Shown here piece after piece: positions 25,121 through 36,570 of a stretch of 64,000 bases of DNA. Positions within the stretch are counted from its first letter, which is position 1. The number at the start of each line of letters is the position of its first letter. Below the pieces are notes generated by a model that saw only the letters and a program-made list of their open reading frames with translations, was not told the origin of the DNA and searched no databases. This DNA is from Spinellus fusiger (Eukaryota > Mucoromycota > Mucoromycetes > Mucorales > Phycomycetaceae). The stretch is taken from positions 400,306-464,305 of the forward strand of contig JALLLS010000021.1 in NCBI GenBank assembly GCA_025094145.1, written 5' to 3'. Made by a program: the position numbers and the translations under genes.

Positions 25121-25863
25121 ATGGGCACCCAGGATATTGAACGTATTAAGAACCTTATGGAAACCCATATGGACTTCCCTAAAGAGGTAAACACGTCTGC
25201 TATCTTACACAACTGACAGTGTAGGGTATTATCTTCAAAGATATGTTGCCTGTTTTCAGAGACCCTGTAGCTGTAGAGTCTCTCATTTGCAATATTGTTC
25301 ACCACATTAGCTCTACCTATGCTGAGAAGATTGACACTGTTATTGGTAGGTAGCTGAAGGGGGCACCCTGAAAAAGTAATGACCTTACTAAAAAAAGAAA
25401 ACAATACAATACACAACACACAACATACAACATACATAACTCACTAAGGCTTGGATGCCCGTGGATTCTTGTTTGGTCCTTTGGTGGCTCTTCGTCTGGG
25501 TGCTGGCTTTGTCCCTGTCCGTAAGCAGGGAAAGTTGCCTGGTGAGTGTGTTAGTGCTGTATATGAAAAGGAATACGGACAGGTAAAATAGTCAGCCATG
25601 AACCATTGGCAGTGGTAGGTAGAGTGACTCTGATGTGGGTTATTTAGGACATCTTTGAATTGCAAAAGAGTGCTATTCGTCCCGGCTCCAATATCATTAT
25701 TATCGATGACTTGATTGCTACAGGTGGTTCTGCTGGTGCTGCTGGTGAATTGATCAGAAAGTGTAATGCCAAGACAGTTGAATATGTGTTTATAGTTGAG
25801 CTTGACTTTTTGGAGGGATCCAAGAAGTTGGATGCCCCTGTCTACTCTGTAATTCACCTGTAA
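25121..25863 (+). CDS. APT1: Adenine phosphoribosyltransferase
   Basis: Purine salvage enzyme that condenses adenine with PRPP to give AMP and pyrophosphate. Exons 25121-25186, 25225-25345, 25449-25582 and 25648-25863 sum to 537 nt, 178 residues, a typical length. Motifs: [16 protein letters not shown] near the N-terminus, [20 protein letters not shown] (flexible loop) and the PRPP-binding [14 protein letters not shown] at about 123-136. All introns are GT-AG and 38-103 nt long. It lies just downstream of TAP42 and 1.6 kb from the AMP deaminase stop, so two enzymes acting on AMP are near neighbours. Confidence 0.96.
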
Positions 25864-25993
25864 TCTTTTTCTTATTATTATCATTTTGTAAAAGAACACT
25901 GCTTGTTTTTCTTTTTATTGTAATTTCTCTATAGGGGGAAATATCAAAGTTCTTGTTGTTTTATAAGTGAATGTTTGGTTATTCAAATCCAAC

Positions 25994-27081
25994 ATGGCTT
26001 ACAGTCTGGAGATCAAGCAATTGTCCATTGTTAAATCATTGACAGAGAGATGGTCAGGGGCAGTAATAGTAGGTCTAGTATTAAAGTGTTTGATGCAAAA
26101 GGTACGCTGAATTTCAAGCTTAGACAGGCATTCATAGAGAAAATGGGCTTGAGTGTCAGTGAAGAATGCTTTTCCTTATTATTATTATTGTTTCTCTCTT
26201 TTACTTTATGAAATGAATATCACTCACCATCAAGCAATCTATATGCCATTTATGTGGGTGGAATACAATGAGACAAACGTGAAAAGGCTAGAAAAGAGAA
26301 TACATGACATTATTGACATTGATATATACGTTATGAAAGACAAATGTATTCGCAAGTTACAAGTTAAAATTCAAGGGCTACCATTCTATTCTATTCATGC
26401 TTTTCTTTTTCTTTTTCTTTTTACACGAGGCATCTTCACGAATAGTAACAAAATTACCTTGATTACAGTCTCATATTAATCATAATAGAAGTAATGATTG
26501 TTTTGTTATTGGTTATGTTTGGAAATCCACCATAAACAATCCAGTTTGAATGAGGATGAGGCACCTACAAAGTATAGTGAACTGTCTCATTCACCGTACA
26601 CTAGTAGATCAAGTGTATGTATCTGCTTCCTCATTTGCCTATGATGAGTTTGAAAAAGAGAAAAGAGAAGAAAAAGAAAAATAGGATATTATCCGTCGGT
26701 TGGATAATGTAGAGGGAAACACTCCAAGTAAGTAGAGAGACAAACATATTTTAGCAATAATATTCAACCATTTCTATTAGAGTTTCTCGATTGTATTTGG
26801 AATACACATAAAGAAGTATGTTTGGTGACAATTGATTATGCAAGCCTATCAACAAACACCAATGATATCAAAGAGCTGTTTAGGTAACATAGCCTGAAAA
26901 AAAAAACTTGCTTGAATTAGATATTTAGAATCATAAGAAAGAAAACAAAACTTTATCGGAAGATAGTATTGATAATTTACCATGGAAAAGTGAGGCTAAA
27001 CTCTTGACAAGGCAAAGTATCATGCTGGAAGAAGCCGTTTTGAATATTTTCGATTGTAGAGCTTCATATATTAAAAGATAA
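25994..27081 (+). pseudogene. Decayed multi-exon gene of unknown function
   Basis: Several stretches read like coding sequence but need frame changes: MAYSLEIKQLSIVKSLTERW from 25994; then, one frame off, SIKVFDAKGTLNF and FIEKMGLSVSEECF; then RLEKRIHDIIDIDIYVMKDK; then VYVSASSFAYDEFEKEKREE, closed by a TAG; then RRLDNVEGNTP joined across a clean GT-AG intron (26730-26779) to KFLDCIWNTHKEVCLVTIDY; and finally SEDSIDNLPWKSEAKLLTRQ ending in a stop at 27079-27081. At least two frameshifts and one stop cannot be spliced away. I do not recognise the family. It could be a recent pseudogene or a real gene with assembly errors. Confidence 0.45.
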
Positions 27082-28315
27082 ACATAAATCAAAAGGTTGG
27101 CACCACTCCAACTTCAAATATGGTATTGCTCTCAGAGCCACGCTTTATTTTCCTAATAAAAACTTTAGATTCATCTGTTCTTTCCTCTTTATATCTTTCT
27201 AACCTAAGCTCTTTTTTATTATTATTGTGGTTTCTTCTTTTTACAAAAGAGCAGGAGTTATCTCAAAGATGAGGCTTTTTAGAAAAGGAAATACTTATTC
27301 AATACATCTTTTCTATCATGGGTGGGTGACTACCACATTTTCCGTCTTTGTTTCGCCAACTTTATGATGAACACATTTACTGTTGATTATATATATATAT
27401 ATATAATTATTGTTAAAATAAATGGTATAGATTGAACAGGTTTTTATAGATCATGATTAGAAGAATCATTTGACATTTATGATAAAGATAGGGATGTTAT
27501 ATATTAAAACATTACAGAAAAAACTAAATACAAGCTAGACATAAGAGACAACTATGATTAGAGGCATAGTACTAGGTGTTGTGCAAGTTGGACAGAAGAT
27601 AATGTAGTGTAGTATCTGATATCAGAATACAGATTCTATTATAATAATTGAATAGGTTTTTACAATGGTATCTCTATACTACTATATAATTTCCAAGTGA
27701 TTAAATGATGGGATAAATAGAGAGTGATAAAGTAATATTCCCACTAGATGCTATAGGATGAATGAAAAATAGACAGGGGAAATTCTAAACAATCTTAAGA
27801 TAATGTAAAGTTTAAAAACTAATGATGAATCAATGATGATTGATAAAGTAGACGGCTCTATTCAAGAAGTTAGAAATAGTATATATAATTCAATATCTTA
27901 TAAGGCATAGAGGTATAGGTAATACTATAGAATATAAAGTTAAATGGAGAAACTATATTAAACAGAAAAGTTCATGGATTAAGGAAGAATATTTTATTGA
28001 AACTAATATATTAGATGTTGATTGGAAATCTCGAGTAAAATAATGATAAAAGTTATGTTTTAAATAAAATAATAAAGAAAAAGTTAAAGAAAACCCTATA
28101 TTAAATAATTATCTTTAATAAATACTGGTCATCAATTTATTATCTTAGTATACATTTAGATAATGTTGGCTTGATAAAGATAAGTATATGCACTCAGACA
28201 ATAAAAGATCTAGCATTATGAAAAGAAGAAAGGCATTATATATATCTAATCGTACCAACAATACACTAGTATTTAATAAGTAAAGCAAAACATTCCCAAG
28301 TTAATTTATTTTCAT
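27082..28315. other. Repeat-containing spacer
   Basis: Bases 27105-27215 resemble 49375-49500 (shared GAGCCRCGCTTTATTTTC), and 27318-27440 resemble 14028-14125. A TA run lies at about 27390-27404. The remainder is AT-rich with no visible gene. Confidence 0.5.
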
Positions 28316-30355
28316 TCATGGCACTGCCTCCATAGCATCAATATCTTTCTGCAAAGTTTCTATCATACGTTCGAGGCATTTCTGTTGATTATCCAATACC
28401 TATAAGAAATGTAAAGTTAATAAATAAGTAAAAAGTTGAACAGCTCTGGATTAATTAAAATGTCTACTCTCTTTACCTCCTTGAGTGAATTTGTATCTTC
28501 TTCATTAATAGACCGCCATACTTCTCTGTTCCTTCCTATGTGTGACTCTCTCTCCCTTTTGATAGAATCCAACCGGAACCAGAGCATGTTTATTTTTGCC
28601 TGTACTTGTTTGATGCCATCTGGCTTTGATGCCAATTCATTCATGTGGTGTCCTAAATGCTCCTCAGTACTACAAAGAGGTGTCCCACTGAAACGAAGTA
28701 CTTGGGAATAACGCATTAACTAATATCAATCATTCGTATTAGAAACAGAAATCCAATAACCACAGAGTTACCTTTAATAATCTTTGAGTCAACTCCATGC
28801 TACGTCGCCACTGCTCTTGCCTTTTTACTTTTGTGTCTAATGCAAGTTTATGTTCTGCTGCTACTAATCTTTCTTGTGCCTCCTAATTTGACATAGTTTG
28901 GTGAGTGTTGTCCCTTTTTTCTTCTTCTTTGTGGAGTTGAAATGTTTTTTAATTACCTGCACCATTGCTCTATGAAGAGCAGTTTGATCATTTTGAGCAT
29001 TAATTCTTTTTAGCAAATCATCAAATCCTACTACCAGAACAGGAACCATACTGTAATCAAGGTATTCAATAAACATCCAGCCTATCATGCAGGTCCTACC
29101 ATGATGGATCCGGATTTCTTCTTACTGCTTCATTCCACAATTCCTCATTTTGGTTTGCAGGACGAACATAAAGATGAAGCTCATTTGTTGGCACTTGATT
29201 ATAGAAATAATGCTACAGAAATAACTGTCGGTAAGATATCCTCTCTCCATCTAAATAATAATAATAATAATAATAATAATACACTCTGCCCATGCAATGG
29301 CTTACTCTAAATCCACACAAGGGTGATGTAGGATCCCATTTTGCCTTTAGTATTGCTAATTCTTCCCATGTCTTTTGTGGTGGTGGTGGAATAGCTGCTG
29401 CTGGTTGTTGTTGTTGTTGTTGTTGTTGTTGCTGTCCTGTATGTAAATTAATTTGTTATTTATTCTGTAGAAATCCACTCTATACATATATCCACCTACC
29501 GAATAATAATCCTGGTTGTGGTTGATTACCTAATGTACATTGTATTAAATCAATATAGCTCAATGTGATAGTGTATTATTAATTTACCAAATAGTGAAGT
29601 AGTCATACCGGGTTTTGCTGCATTTGCATTGTTGGCACCAAAGCTAAATCCTCCAATGGCAGGTGCTGTTGCTGTGTTGGTACCAAAGCTGAAGCCTCCA
29701 GTGGCAGGTGTTGTTGCTGTGTTGGTACCAAAGCTAAATCCTCCAGTGGCAGGTGCTGTTGCTGTATTGGTACCAAAGCTGAAGCCTCCAGTGGCAGGTG
29801 GTGCTGGTGCTGCTGCTGGTGCTGGTGCTGCTGCTGTATTTGTACCAAAGCTAAAAGCACCAGGCTTAGTGGCAGCTGAAGCGTTAGTGCCAAATCCAAA
29901 GCTGGTTGTGGGTGCAGTTGCTGTGGCAGGTGTCCCAAAGCTGAATCCTCCAGTTGCTTGGGTTGCTGTGGGTGCAGTTGCTGTAGCAGGAGTTCCAAAG
30001 CTAAACCCGCCTAAAGCTGCAGAGAGCAGTAGTGTTAATGTCGTGGGTTGTATATTCTATCAGTATACCTCCTGCAGGATTTGTCGTACCGGCGTTTGCA
30101 TTGGTGCCAAACAAAGTCCCTGCTACAGAATGGCCTGGTGCATTGGCCTGGGGAGCAGCTGCCATAATAATAGCACATGCCATTAGTAAAATAGTACGGA
30201 CTACCCCAGCCCTCATTGATGGTCTGAACTTCTACTGCACAGGGGGAGGGAGCACACTCCAAAAAAAAGAAGAAAAAAGACATCTCTTCCTTCGTACCTG
30301 CAGAACCAAATCCACTAAAGGGTTGAGAAGTTGGGGCTCCAAAGTTGAAGGCCAT
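28316..30355 (-). CDS. NUP57: Nup54/Nup57-type FG nucleoporin
   Basis: Central-channel subunit of the nuclear pore (Nsp1-Nup49-Nup57 / Nup62-Nup58-Nup54 complex). Ten exons on the minus strand: 30355-30298, 30158-30069, 30016-29588, 29529-29500, 29436-29306, 29212-29100, 29050-28957, 28882-28772, 28719-28477 and 28399-28316, totalling 1383 nt, 460 residues. The N-terminal 210 residues are an FG domain with repeated GGFSFGTNTATAP units encoded by near-identical 54-bp repeats. A polyglutamine tract follows, then KTWEELAILKAKWDP, FYNQVPTNELHLYVRP, the VGFDDLLKRINAQ segment and C-terminal coiled coils. Exon 4 is only 30 nt. The start lies 161 bp from the divergent plus-strand gene. The symbol follows yeast usage. 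Confidence 0.92.
29256..29280. repeat. AAT microsatellite in a NUP57 intron
   Basis: A run of AAT units inside the intron between exons 5 and 6 of the nucleoporin gene. Confidence 0.9.
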
Positions 30356-30516
30356 GAGGGTCAGCACTGATCTGGGGATGAAATGGAAAAGAGCGAGTGT
30401 ATGGCAGAACTCAAGCCCAACGCGTTGTTTGCGAAAAGGCCAGTGAATAAAACAATAGGTAGCAGTCACAGCCTCCACTCTATCCGCCCTACCATACTAA
30501 TGAACAAGGAGTCATC
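30356..30516. promoter_or_regulatory. Shared divergent promoter region of NUP57 and the TMEM42-like gene
   Basis: Only 161 bp separate the two start codons, so both 5' UTRs and core promoters must fit here. No classical TATA box is obvious. This is inferred from spacing alone. Confidence 0.6.
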
Positions 30517-31084
30517 ATGACATCCTTCATTCCATTTGCTATTTTGTCTGGGTTTTTTGCTGCACTTTCTTCTGTGTTTGCAAAGCTGTTTTCAGATGAG
30601 CGTACAGCTGTATACCATGAGATGATATCAAAGACAGGCTACTTGCCACTGGATTTATCTTCAGAGGTAAACTAGGCTCTGCTTATCACTGCAGGCAGAA
30701 TATCAACAGGCTAAAGAGAAATACCTAATGAATTTCATTTTTCTAGACTTCATTAATGGCTATGCGGGTTTTATGTTTTGTCTTTGTCTTTGTGTGTAAT
30801 TCAGTCATGTGGACACTTTTTACAAAGGCACTCAACAGAGCACCTTCCTCAGTGCAAGTCTCAGTGGTGAATGGAGCCATTAATTTTGGTACATCTGTAA
30901 GTAAAATAATCCAACAGCACTCTATAACACTCTATAATAGGCAGTGGCAGGGTTTTTGGTATTTAATGAGCCATTGGCATTTCGTTGGTGGATAGGCGCT
31001 AGTTTTATATTGGCAGGTACCATTCTACTCTCCCAATCACAAGAGAAACTAGAGAAACAAGAACCAAAGCATAAAACACAATAA
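30517..31084 (+). CDS. TMEM42-like (EamA/DMT fold) membrane protein
   Basis: Small multi-pass membrane protein of the half-size drug/metabolite-transporter fold; its function is unknown. Exons 30517-30666, 30747-30896 and 30941-31084 give 444 nt, 147 residues, the family's usual length. About four helices are visible: SFIPFAILSGFFAALSSVFAK, the VLCFVFVFVCNSVMWTLF segment, the VNGAINFGTSAVAGFLVF signature across intron 2, and WWIGASFILAGTILL. The tail is basic and hydrophilic (KLEKQEPKHKTQ). An earlier ATG at 30500 is out of frame and closes at once, so 30517 is used. Its stop is 16 bp from the stop of the convergent hydrolase gene. Confidence 0.85.
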
Positions 31085-31100
31085 AACCAAACACTATGAA

Positions 31101-32078
31101 TTAGAAGGGGGAGGAGGAGGAGTGGATGGGGGAATCTTCAAGGTTCCAGGCAGAGAGGGAGTCTACAATAGATTGGGCCAATGTAACTCCATTGTCCAAA
31201 CATACTAAATGTCCTGCATTTGGAATTCTGTTGAGTGTACATGCTATCTTGTTTTCTTGGACCCACGCAAACCAGCCAGACATAAATGACTCTGTTAGTA
31301 TATCAGTATCTCCATGGAGTAGAATGTGAGGCACTGGGAGCGGCTGATCCTGGAATTGAAATTCATTGGGTGAAGAGAAAGAGGGTTTCTTTGGAACCAA
31401 CGAGGCACAGGCAACCAAGTACTGGAATAGGATCTCATCATGAACTAAATTGAGTGAGTGAGTGGCCTTGGCTTGAGTGATAGGATCTACAGAAGACATC
31501 GGAATACTCATTCGTAGTGTGTCTATTATCTGTTGTTTCTCTGGTGAGTTATCCATTACAGTTGTAAAAAAATCCATCCACTCCATGCGGGGTGACTGTA
31601 GGTGAATGGAATTACAGCCCATAGCAATAATAGCCCCTGTATTAAGTCCTAATGCCTTCCATGCAGACATCCTTTGGCGGAGACATGCCTGAACAAAAAA
31701 TCCACCCATAGAAATACCGCCTAGGACTAAGTTAACAGATTTCTGTGGAGAATAGAGTTGCTTGTATGTTTCAAGGGCATGACTAAGATTCTCTGCTATT
31801 TTATCAAAGCTGATGGGATGTATTGGTCTGGAAGCAATTTCTGGTTGGGACTCTCCATGGTAAGGTAAATCACAAGTCAGGACACAGTATCCAGTATTGA
31901 CCAGAATAGGTAGAAGACTATCAAAATGAGAGTGGCTGCCACCTGTACCATGTATTAGAACAATGAGTGTTCCTGAAAGCGGTGTTCCACTGATAAAGTA
32001 GCATAATGAAGACTCATCACAATGCTTGACATCAAATTTTGTGTTATAATATACACATTGTCTTGTATCTTGAACCAT
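31101..32078 (-). CDS. Alpha/beta hydrolase
   Basis: Intronless 325-residue serine hydrolase; the substrate is unknown. The fold is clear: HGTGGSHSHFD at 43-53 (oxyanion region), LTCDLPYHGES, the nucleophile elbow GGISMGG with Ser123, the acid in HGDTD (Asp257 or Asp259) and the catalytic histidine in NAGH (His290). No signal peptide is seen, so it is probably cytosolic. It is the only long single-exon gene in the region. The ATG at 32078 is the first in frame and starts a short polar N-terminus before the core strand. Esterase, lipase and epoxide-hydrolase relatives share these motifs, so a more specific name is not justified. Confidence 0.88.
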   Translation of the reverse strand: MVQDTRQCVYYNTKFDVKHCDESSLCYFISGTPLSGTLIVLIHGTGGSHSHFDSLLPILVNTGYCVLTCDLPYHGESQPEIASRPIHPISFDKIAENLSHALETYKQLYSPQKSVNLVLGGISMGGFFVQACLRQRMSAWKALGLNTGAIIAMGCNSIHLQSPRMEWMDFFTTVMDNSPEKQQIIDTLRMSIPMSSVDPITQAKATHSLNLVHDEILFQYLVACASLVPKKPSFSSPNEFQFQDQPLPVPHILLHGDTDILTESFMSGWFAWVQENKIACTLNRIPNAGHLVCLDNGVTLAQSIVDSLSAWNLEDSPIHSSSSPF

Positions 32079-35000
32079 TCTTCTTTGCTAGCAACTTGAC
32101 GTGCCTTGCTCTGCATTATTCCATAGCATTATAAAGGTACTAAATCTTTTGTTCGACTAATAAAGATACAGATAACATGGATGAAAAGGGGATTAAACGT
32201 GAGTTCTAACAAAGGCAAAGAGCGGTTACTCACATTGGATATGTAAACATATCTAGTATTTAAGTCATGCATTTTTAACCATTTAGTGCGATCTGTGAAA
32301 TTTTAATATTATTGGAACCAGATAAATTAACATTTATATTAAATCCTGTAAGTACTGGACAACCTTTTGAATTTAATGAGTTAAATTATATTATGAATCT
32401 TTATGGTATAAGCTACATTTTTTATTATATCAAATAGTTAAAAATCATATTCTATCCCTAAAGAGGTACCTCTATAATAATGTAGTATATATGAAATATT
32501 ATATTCTTAGAAAGTAGTGGTAGTAATACAATTCAAAGCATTATTATTATCATCGGGTGTTGAATATGCCATTCATGTATTAGGTCAGATAGCCACCCTA
32601 TGAGAGTTTTTGAAAAGTTAGGATATATAAAAATGCGTTAAATACAAAGTGAAAAAAAAGGTACATAAATATTCTAATGATGGGAAAATAAAGAACACAA
32701 TGTTAATTATAAAAATAAAAAAAAGTACATGCATCCTCATATTCCAATCAGAACTCTGCTTAAAGACTATTTTCTCAGTGTTCTTTCTCTCCTACACTCT
32801 TTGTATAACTTCTCATTGAAAATTTACAAAAAAAAAGTCTTTATTAAACAAAATTGATAAGATAAAAGTGATCTATCAAGTGTTTTGTAATTTTTAATAG
32901 ACAATGGGGATTATTAAATAGAAAATAAGTCTGTATGTCTCAAAGCCAACAGTTTGAAATTTAGTGAAGTTAAGGATGTATATTTTTCCTCATTTAATTT
33001 TCAATACTCCTACCAACAATTAGTCTTAGAAAGAGTTTGTAAGAAACATGAATAATAATTAATGAGATAATACTGAGCAATGAGACTCTATTGTTATATT
33101 ATATACATCACAATAACAAGAATAGGTTAATTTGAAAGAGCCAGAGCCTAATAATTAGACACGTAGATCTTATAAAGAAACCAGGTAATGATAATATGAT
33201 AGTGTAAGAAAGTGACCTACCGCTCATGACAATAGTTACTCTACCAAATACATTTGATTTCTAGTAGGAATGACCTTTATTAAAATCTATGACTAACTTA
33301 TACCATCAGTAGGAATCAATAAATATCTTTTGACGTGAAGGCCGATGTTAGTGAGTAGCTCAAGAAAGAATGCCAATAATCTAATGCCAATAAATCATTC
33401 ACACCCAAACACCTCTAATTATTTCTTATCAGATGCTATATGCTCTTTAAGCCTTCATTGTTTTCCTTATAAATACATTCTATTTGTATTTGCATTTGTA
33501 AAGCTTCTATACATATTCTATATTTCTTAAACTCCTTTAGGGTGATTATCATGCTTACTGTACAAATAGTATAAATAGTACCTACAAATAAAACACTTTA
33601 TGTAGCATATTTAATATTATCTTATATAATTTCGGATAACCAAAAGAACCCTGAAAGAATCCCTTAATTTCTCTAGTAACAAATGTTATTGAACCTGTAG
33701 TTATTCAACTTATATCAGTGTCAAACAGATTGTTCTTATAGTGTCTAATCCATAGATATATACTCTATCTTAAAGCCCGTACTTCTGTCAATAATGATTA
33801 TGTAAGTATTCTACTATAAACGATTGACTTAAGGACTTTCTTGTATAAATGAGAAGAAAAATCAAACACACACACACAGAGAGAGAGAAAGAGAGAAAGA
33901 TGGATAGTAGAAAAAATCGTTATCGAGACTAGCTCATCTAATCATACTAAACAGGACTTAATTATAGTCAGGCCAGTTCATGGATTTTAAGCATTCAAAC
34001 CTCATTTGTTTTATTGCTTTTTATCTTGTATGAATAAAGATATGTTGGTTCTACTATTGATTTTGTAGAGGACTTCTTCCACCATAATGCCTTTATTTCT
34101 AATATCTTAATTAGTATGTTTACTTATGGGGCAATGTATCATTAGACCTCATTCTGAAGCACTGCTTGCATAGAGGACAGGCGGACGTAATTAAGTAAAG
34201 TATTAGTAAACTGTTGCCTTTTTATTTTATTTTATAAATATAGAGATGTAGCCATACTAATAAAACAAAATAAAAAGAGGCGGCACAGATCTTTTTTGGT
34301 ACTTCAGGAATATTTACCAAGCGCTGATGGTTTCTGACAGGGATAGTGTAAGCTAACCTTTTCTCAATTGCAGCACTTTTTTTTTCGGCTGTTACATTTC
34401 ACGTGTATTCAGGAATATTTCCAACTAAGCATAATATTGCTGTTCTTAGTATTATTCTTTTATTATTATAATAATAATATTATGTGTTAAATAATCAAAA
34501 ATATGTAACCAACATTTAAAAACAAAAACAAACTTATGCTGTATGGAGAAAAAAAAACAATAATCATGCCCTCCCCTTTTCAGACTCCTAGCTGTAATTA
34601 TCATTAGATGCAATATTATTAAAGATGGTTCCATAACAAGGAAGTACCGGGTTAGATTTAATAGTCCTAAGATGCATTAGATATTATGTATATCACTTAG
34701 CATATTTACAAAGCAAAAATAGAAACTGTTTTTAAACATATATTTTTTTGTAAATTTGTATCAATATGTGAATATCCATATCAATGTTTATAGAATACAG
34801 TCTATGTCGAGGCCACAGACTCCTCAGAAACACCAATATGAGAAGTTCTGGCTGTTTTTTCTTGTGTTTTATCCGTAGATGATCTTTAACTCTCCGACAA
34901 CCCATTTTTTCTCGGAAGAAGAAAAAAATAGACGACGAATCTAGCTTTGATAGGTAATTTATTCATCCAGCTATTTGACACATTGATTAAAAATATAGAC

Positions 35001-36570
35001 ATGAAGATACTAGAAGATACTAGAAACTAGAAACTAAGTACAAATACAAAATCAGGATGAGATTTACGATCAAAATCAGAATCAGGAATTGCAGTCTTTT
35101 TTTTAGTTAGACACAAACATAATAGAATCAAAGCACCGCCCTATTCTAAAATAATAAGAGGAAGAAAAGGAAGGGATATTCATGGCTCTATACCAATCTG
35201 ACTGTAGACTGGTATCCTTGTTATTAAGTACAGGTGGTGTCTTATTATTTATTATAGGCTATGTGTGTTATTAGGTACAAGTAGTGTATATTAATGTATA
35301 CTCACAATTAAGCAATATGTGTGTAGATTTACCTCTCAGCTATGGATCTTTATCTAATCTTAAGTAGCAATACTGAGGGAGTTGAAAGTTCAACTTATTA
35401 TTTGTTGCCTTTTTATTGCTATTGTTCTTATGCAGGTTACAAGTAAAGTGGGATAAAATAGAATATAGCTCAACATTAGCAACACATGAGAGAATATTAT
35501 ATGTATACTTCTGCTCATCGTATTTTCTCTATAAAAATAAAGCAGTTGGGAGATATAGTATGAAGAACTATCATTGTATTACAATTAAGTGATTGTAAAA
35601 TAGACTCATTCCTATTGTTGAACTAACTCCGTAAGTCCTTACATTCTTCAATGTTACAAAGTGCTTCATGCTATGGATGTATTTTTTTAAAGTAGTTACA
35701 CTGATATAAGAGAGAGCGAGAGAGAGACAGAGAGATCAGAGGAGACTATGTGCATATAAATTTAGACGGCTCCAGATGTACTAGACTGAGTAAATAAATA
35801 AAATAGACTGCCAATGTGTCAATAACAATCAAATTTCTCTAATACAATGGGTTCTGAATAAGAATTGCTCTTATAAGACACAAGAGAGAAGAATAGATGA
35901 GCAAGTATAGTCTATCTATGAGAAAACAGCAGCCATCACTCATTCATTACGGAATACATAAGAAAGATAGACTTTCTCCTTTTTTCTTTCTTTTTCTTCT
36001 AAATATGTAAGTATGTTTATCTTGATCCTGCCATCAGATGAATAAATAATATCATCTTGTATATAAATAGCCTATCTCTTTATTAAGTTTATTTATCCAT
36101 TGCATACTTTTGAATTCAGTTCTTATGGCGTACCTTCTGAATTGTGTCGATGGTTTCGATTATCTAAGCTATTAAGATATAACTAATCTTTATATCAAGA
36201 GTCATTTCTTTCAACAATAAATATTCAGGATAAAAATGCTCGTGTTGTGTCTTTTTGTCTCTTTCTAATAAAGAAGAATGAAAGATGTAATAAAATACAT
36301 GTTTAACAAAATGGAATAAAGTTGAGCGACATTTACAATCTTAATTAAAATATAAATAGTACCGAAAAAATAGAAGAAAAAAGATAGATAGATAGATAGA
36401 TACAAACTGTGTTCATAAAAGTGTTACAAGTAACGAAGCCCCTACGGTTGGAGCAACAAGAGGATAGTGTTACCCTGAAAGAATATGAGTCTTAAACACA
36501 AGTCAATGACACTCAACCTTTTATATATTCACGGCTTGTGCTTCTTTGTCTACTTTCCATCGTATCAGCC
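32079..36570. other. Gene-free AT-rich region
   Basis: About 4.5 kb without a recognisable gene. It holds short CA/GA runs near 33869-33899 and 35710-35740, an AT-rich palindromic stretch near 34456-34481 and a GATA run at 36382-36402. The last 100 bp form the promoter region of the LRR gene. Confidence 0.5.
36382..36402. repeat. GATA microsatellite
   Basis: About five tandem GATA units in gene-free DNA. Confidence 0.9.

Noticed and set aside
29603..29998. Gln/Leu/His-rich minus-strand frame and Val/Pro/Lys-rich plus-strand frame
   Set aside because: Shadows of the FG-repeat exon of the nucleoporin, whose correct frame reads GGFSFGTN.
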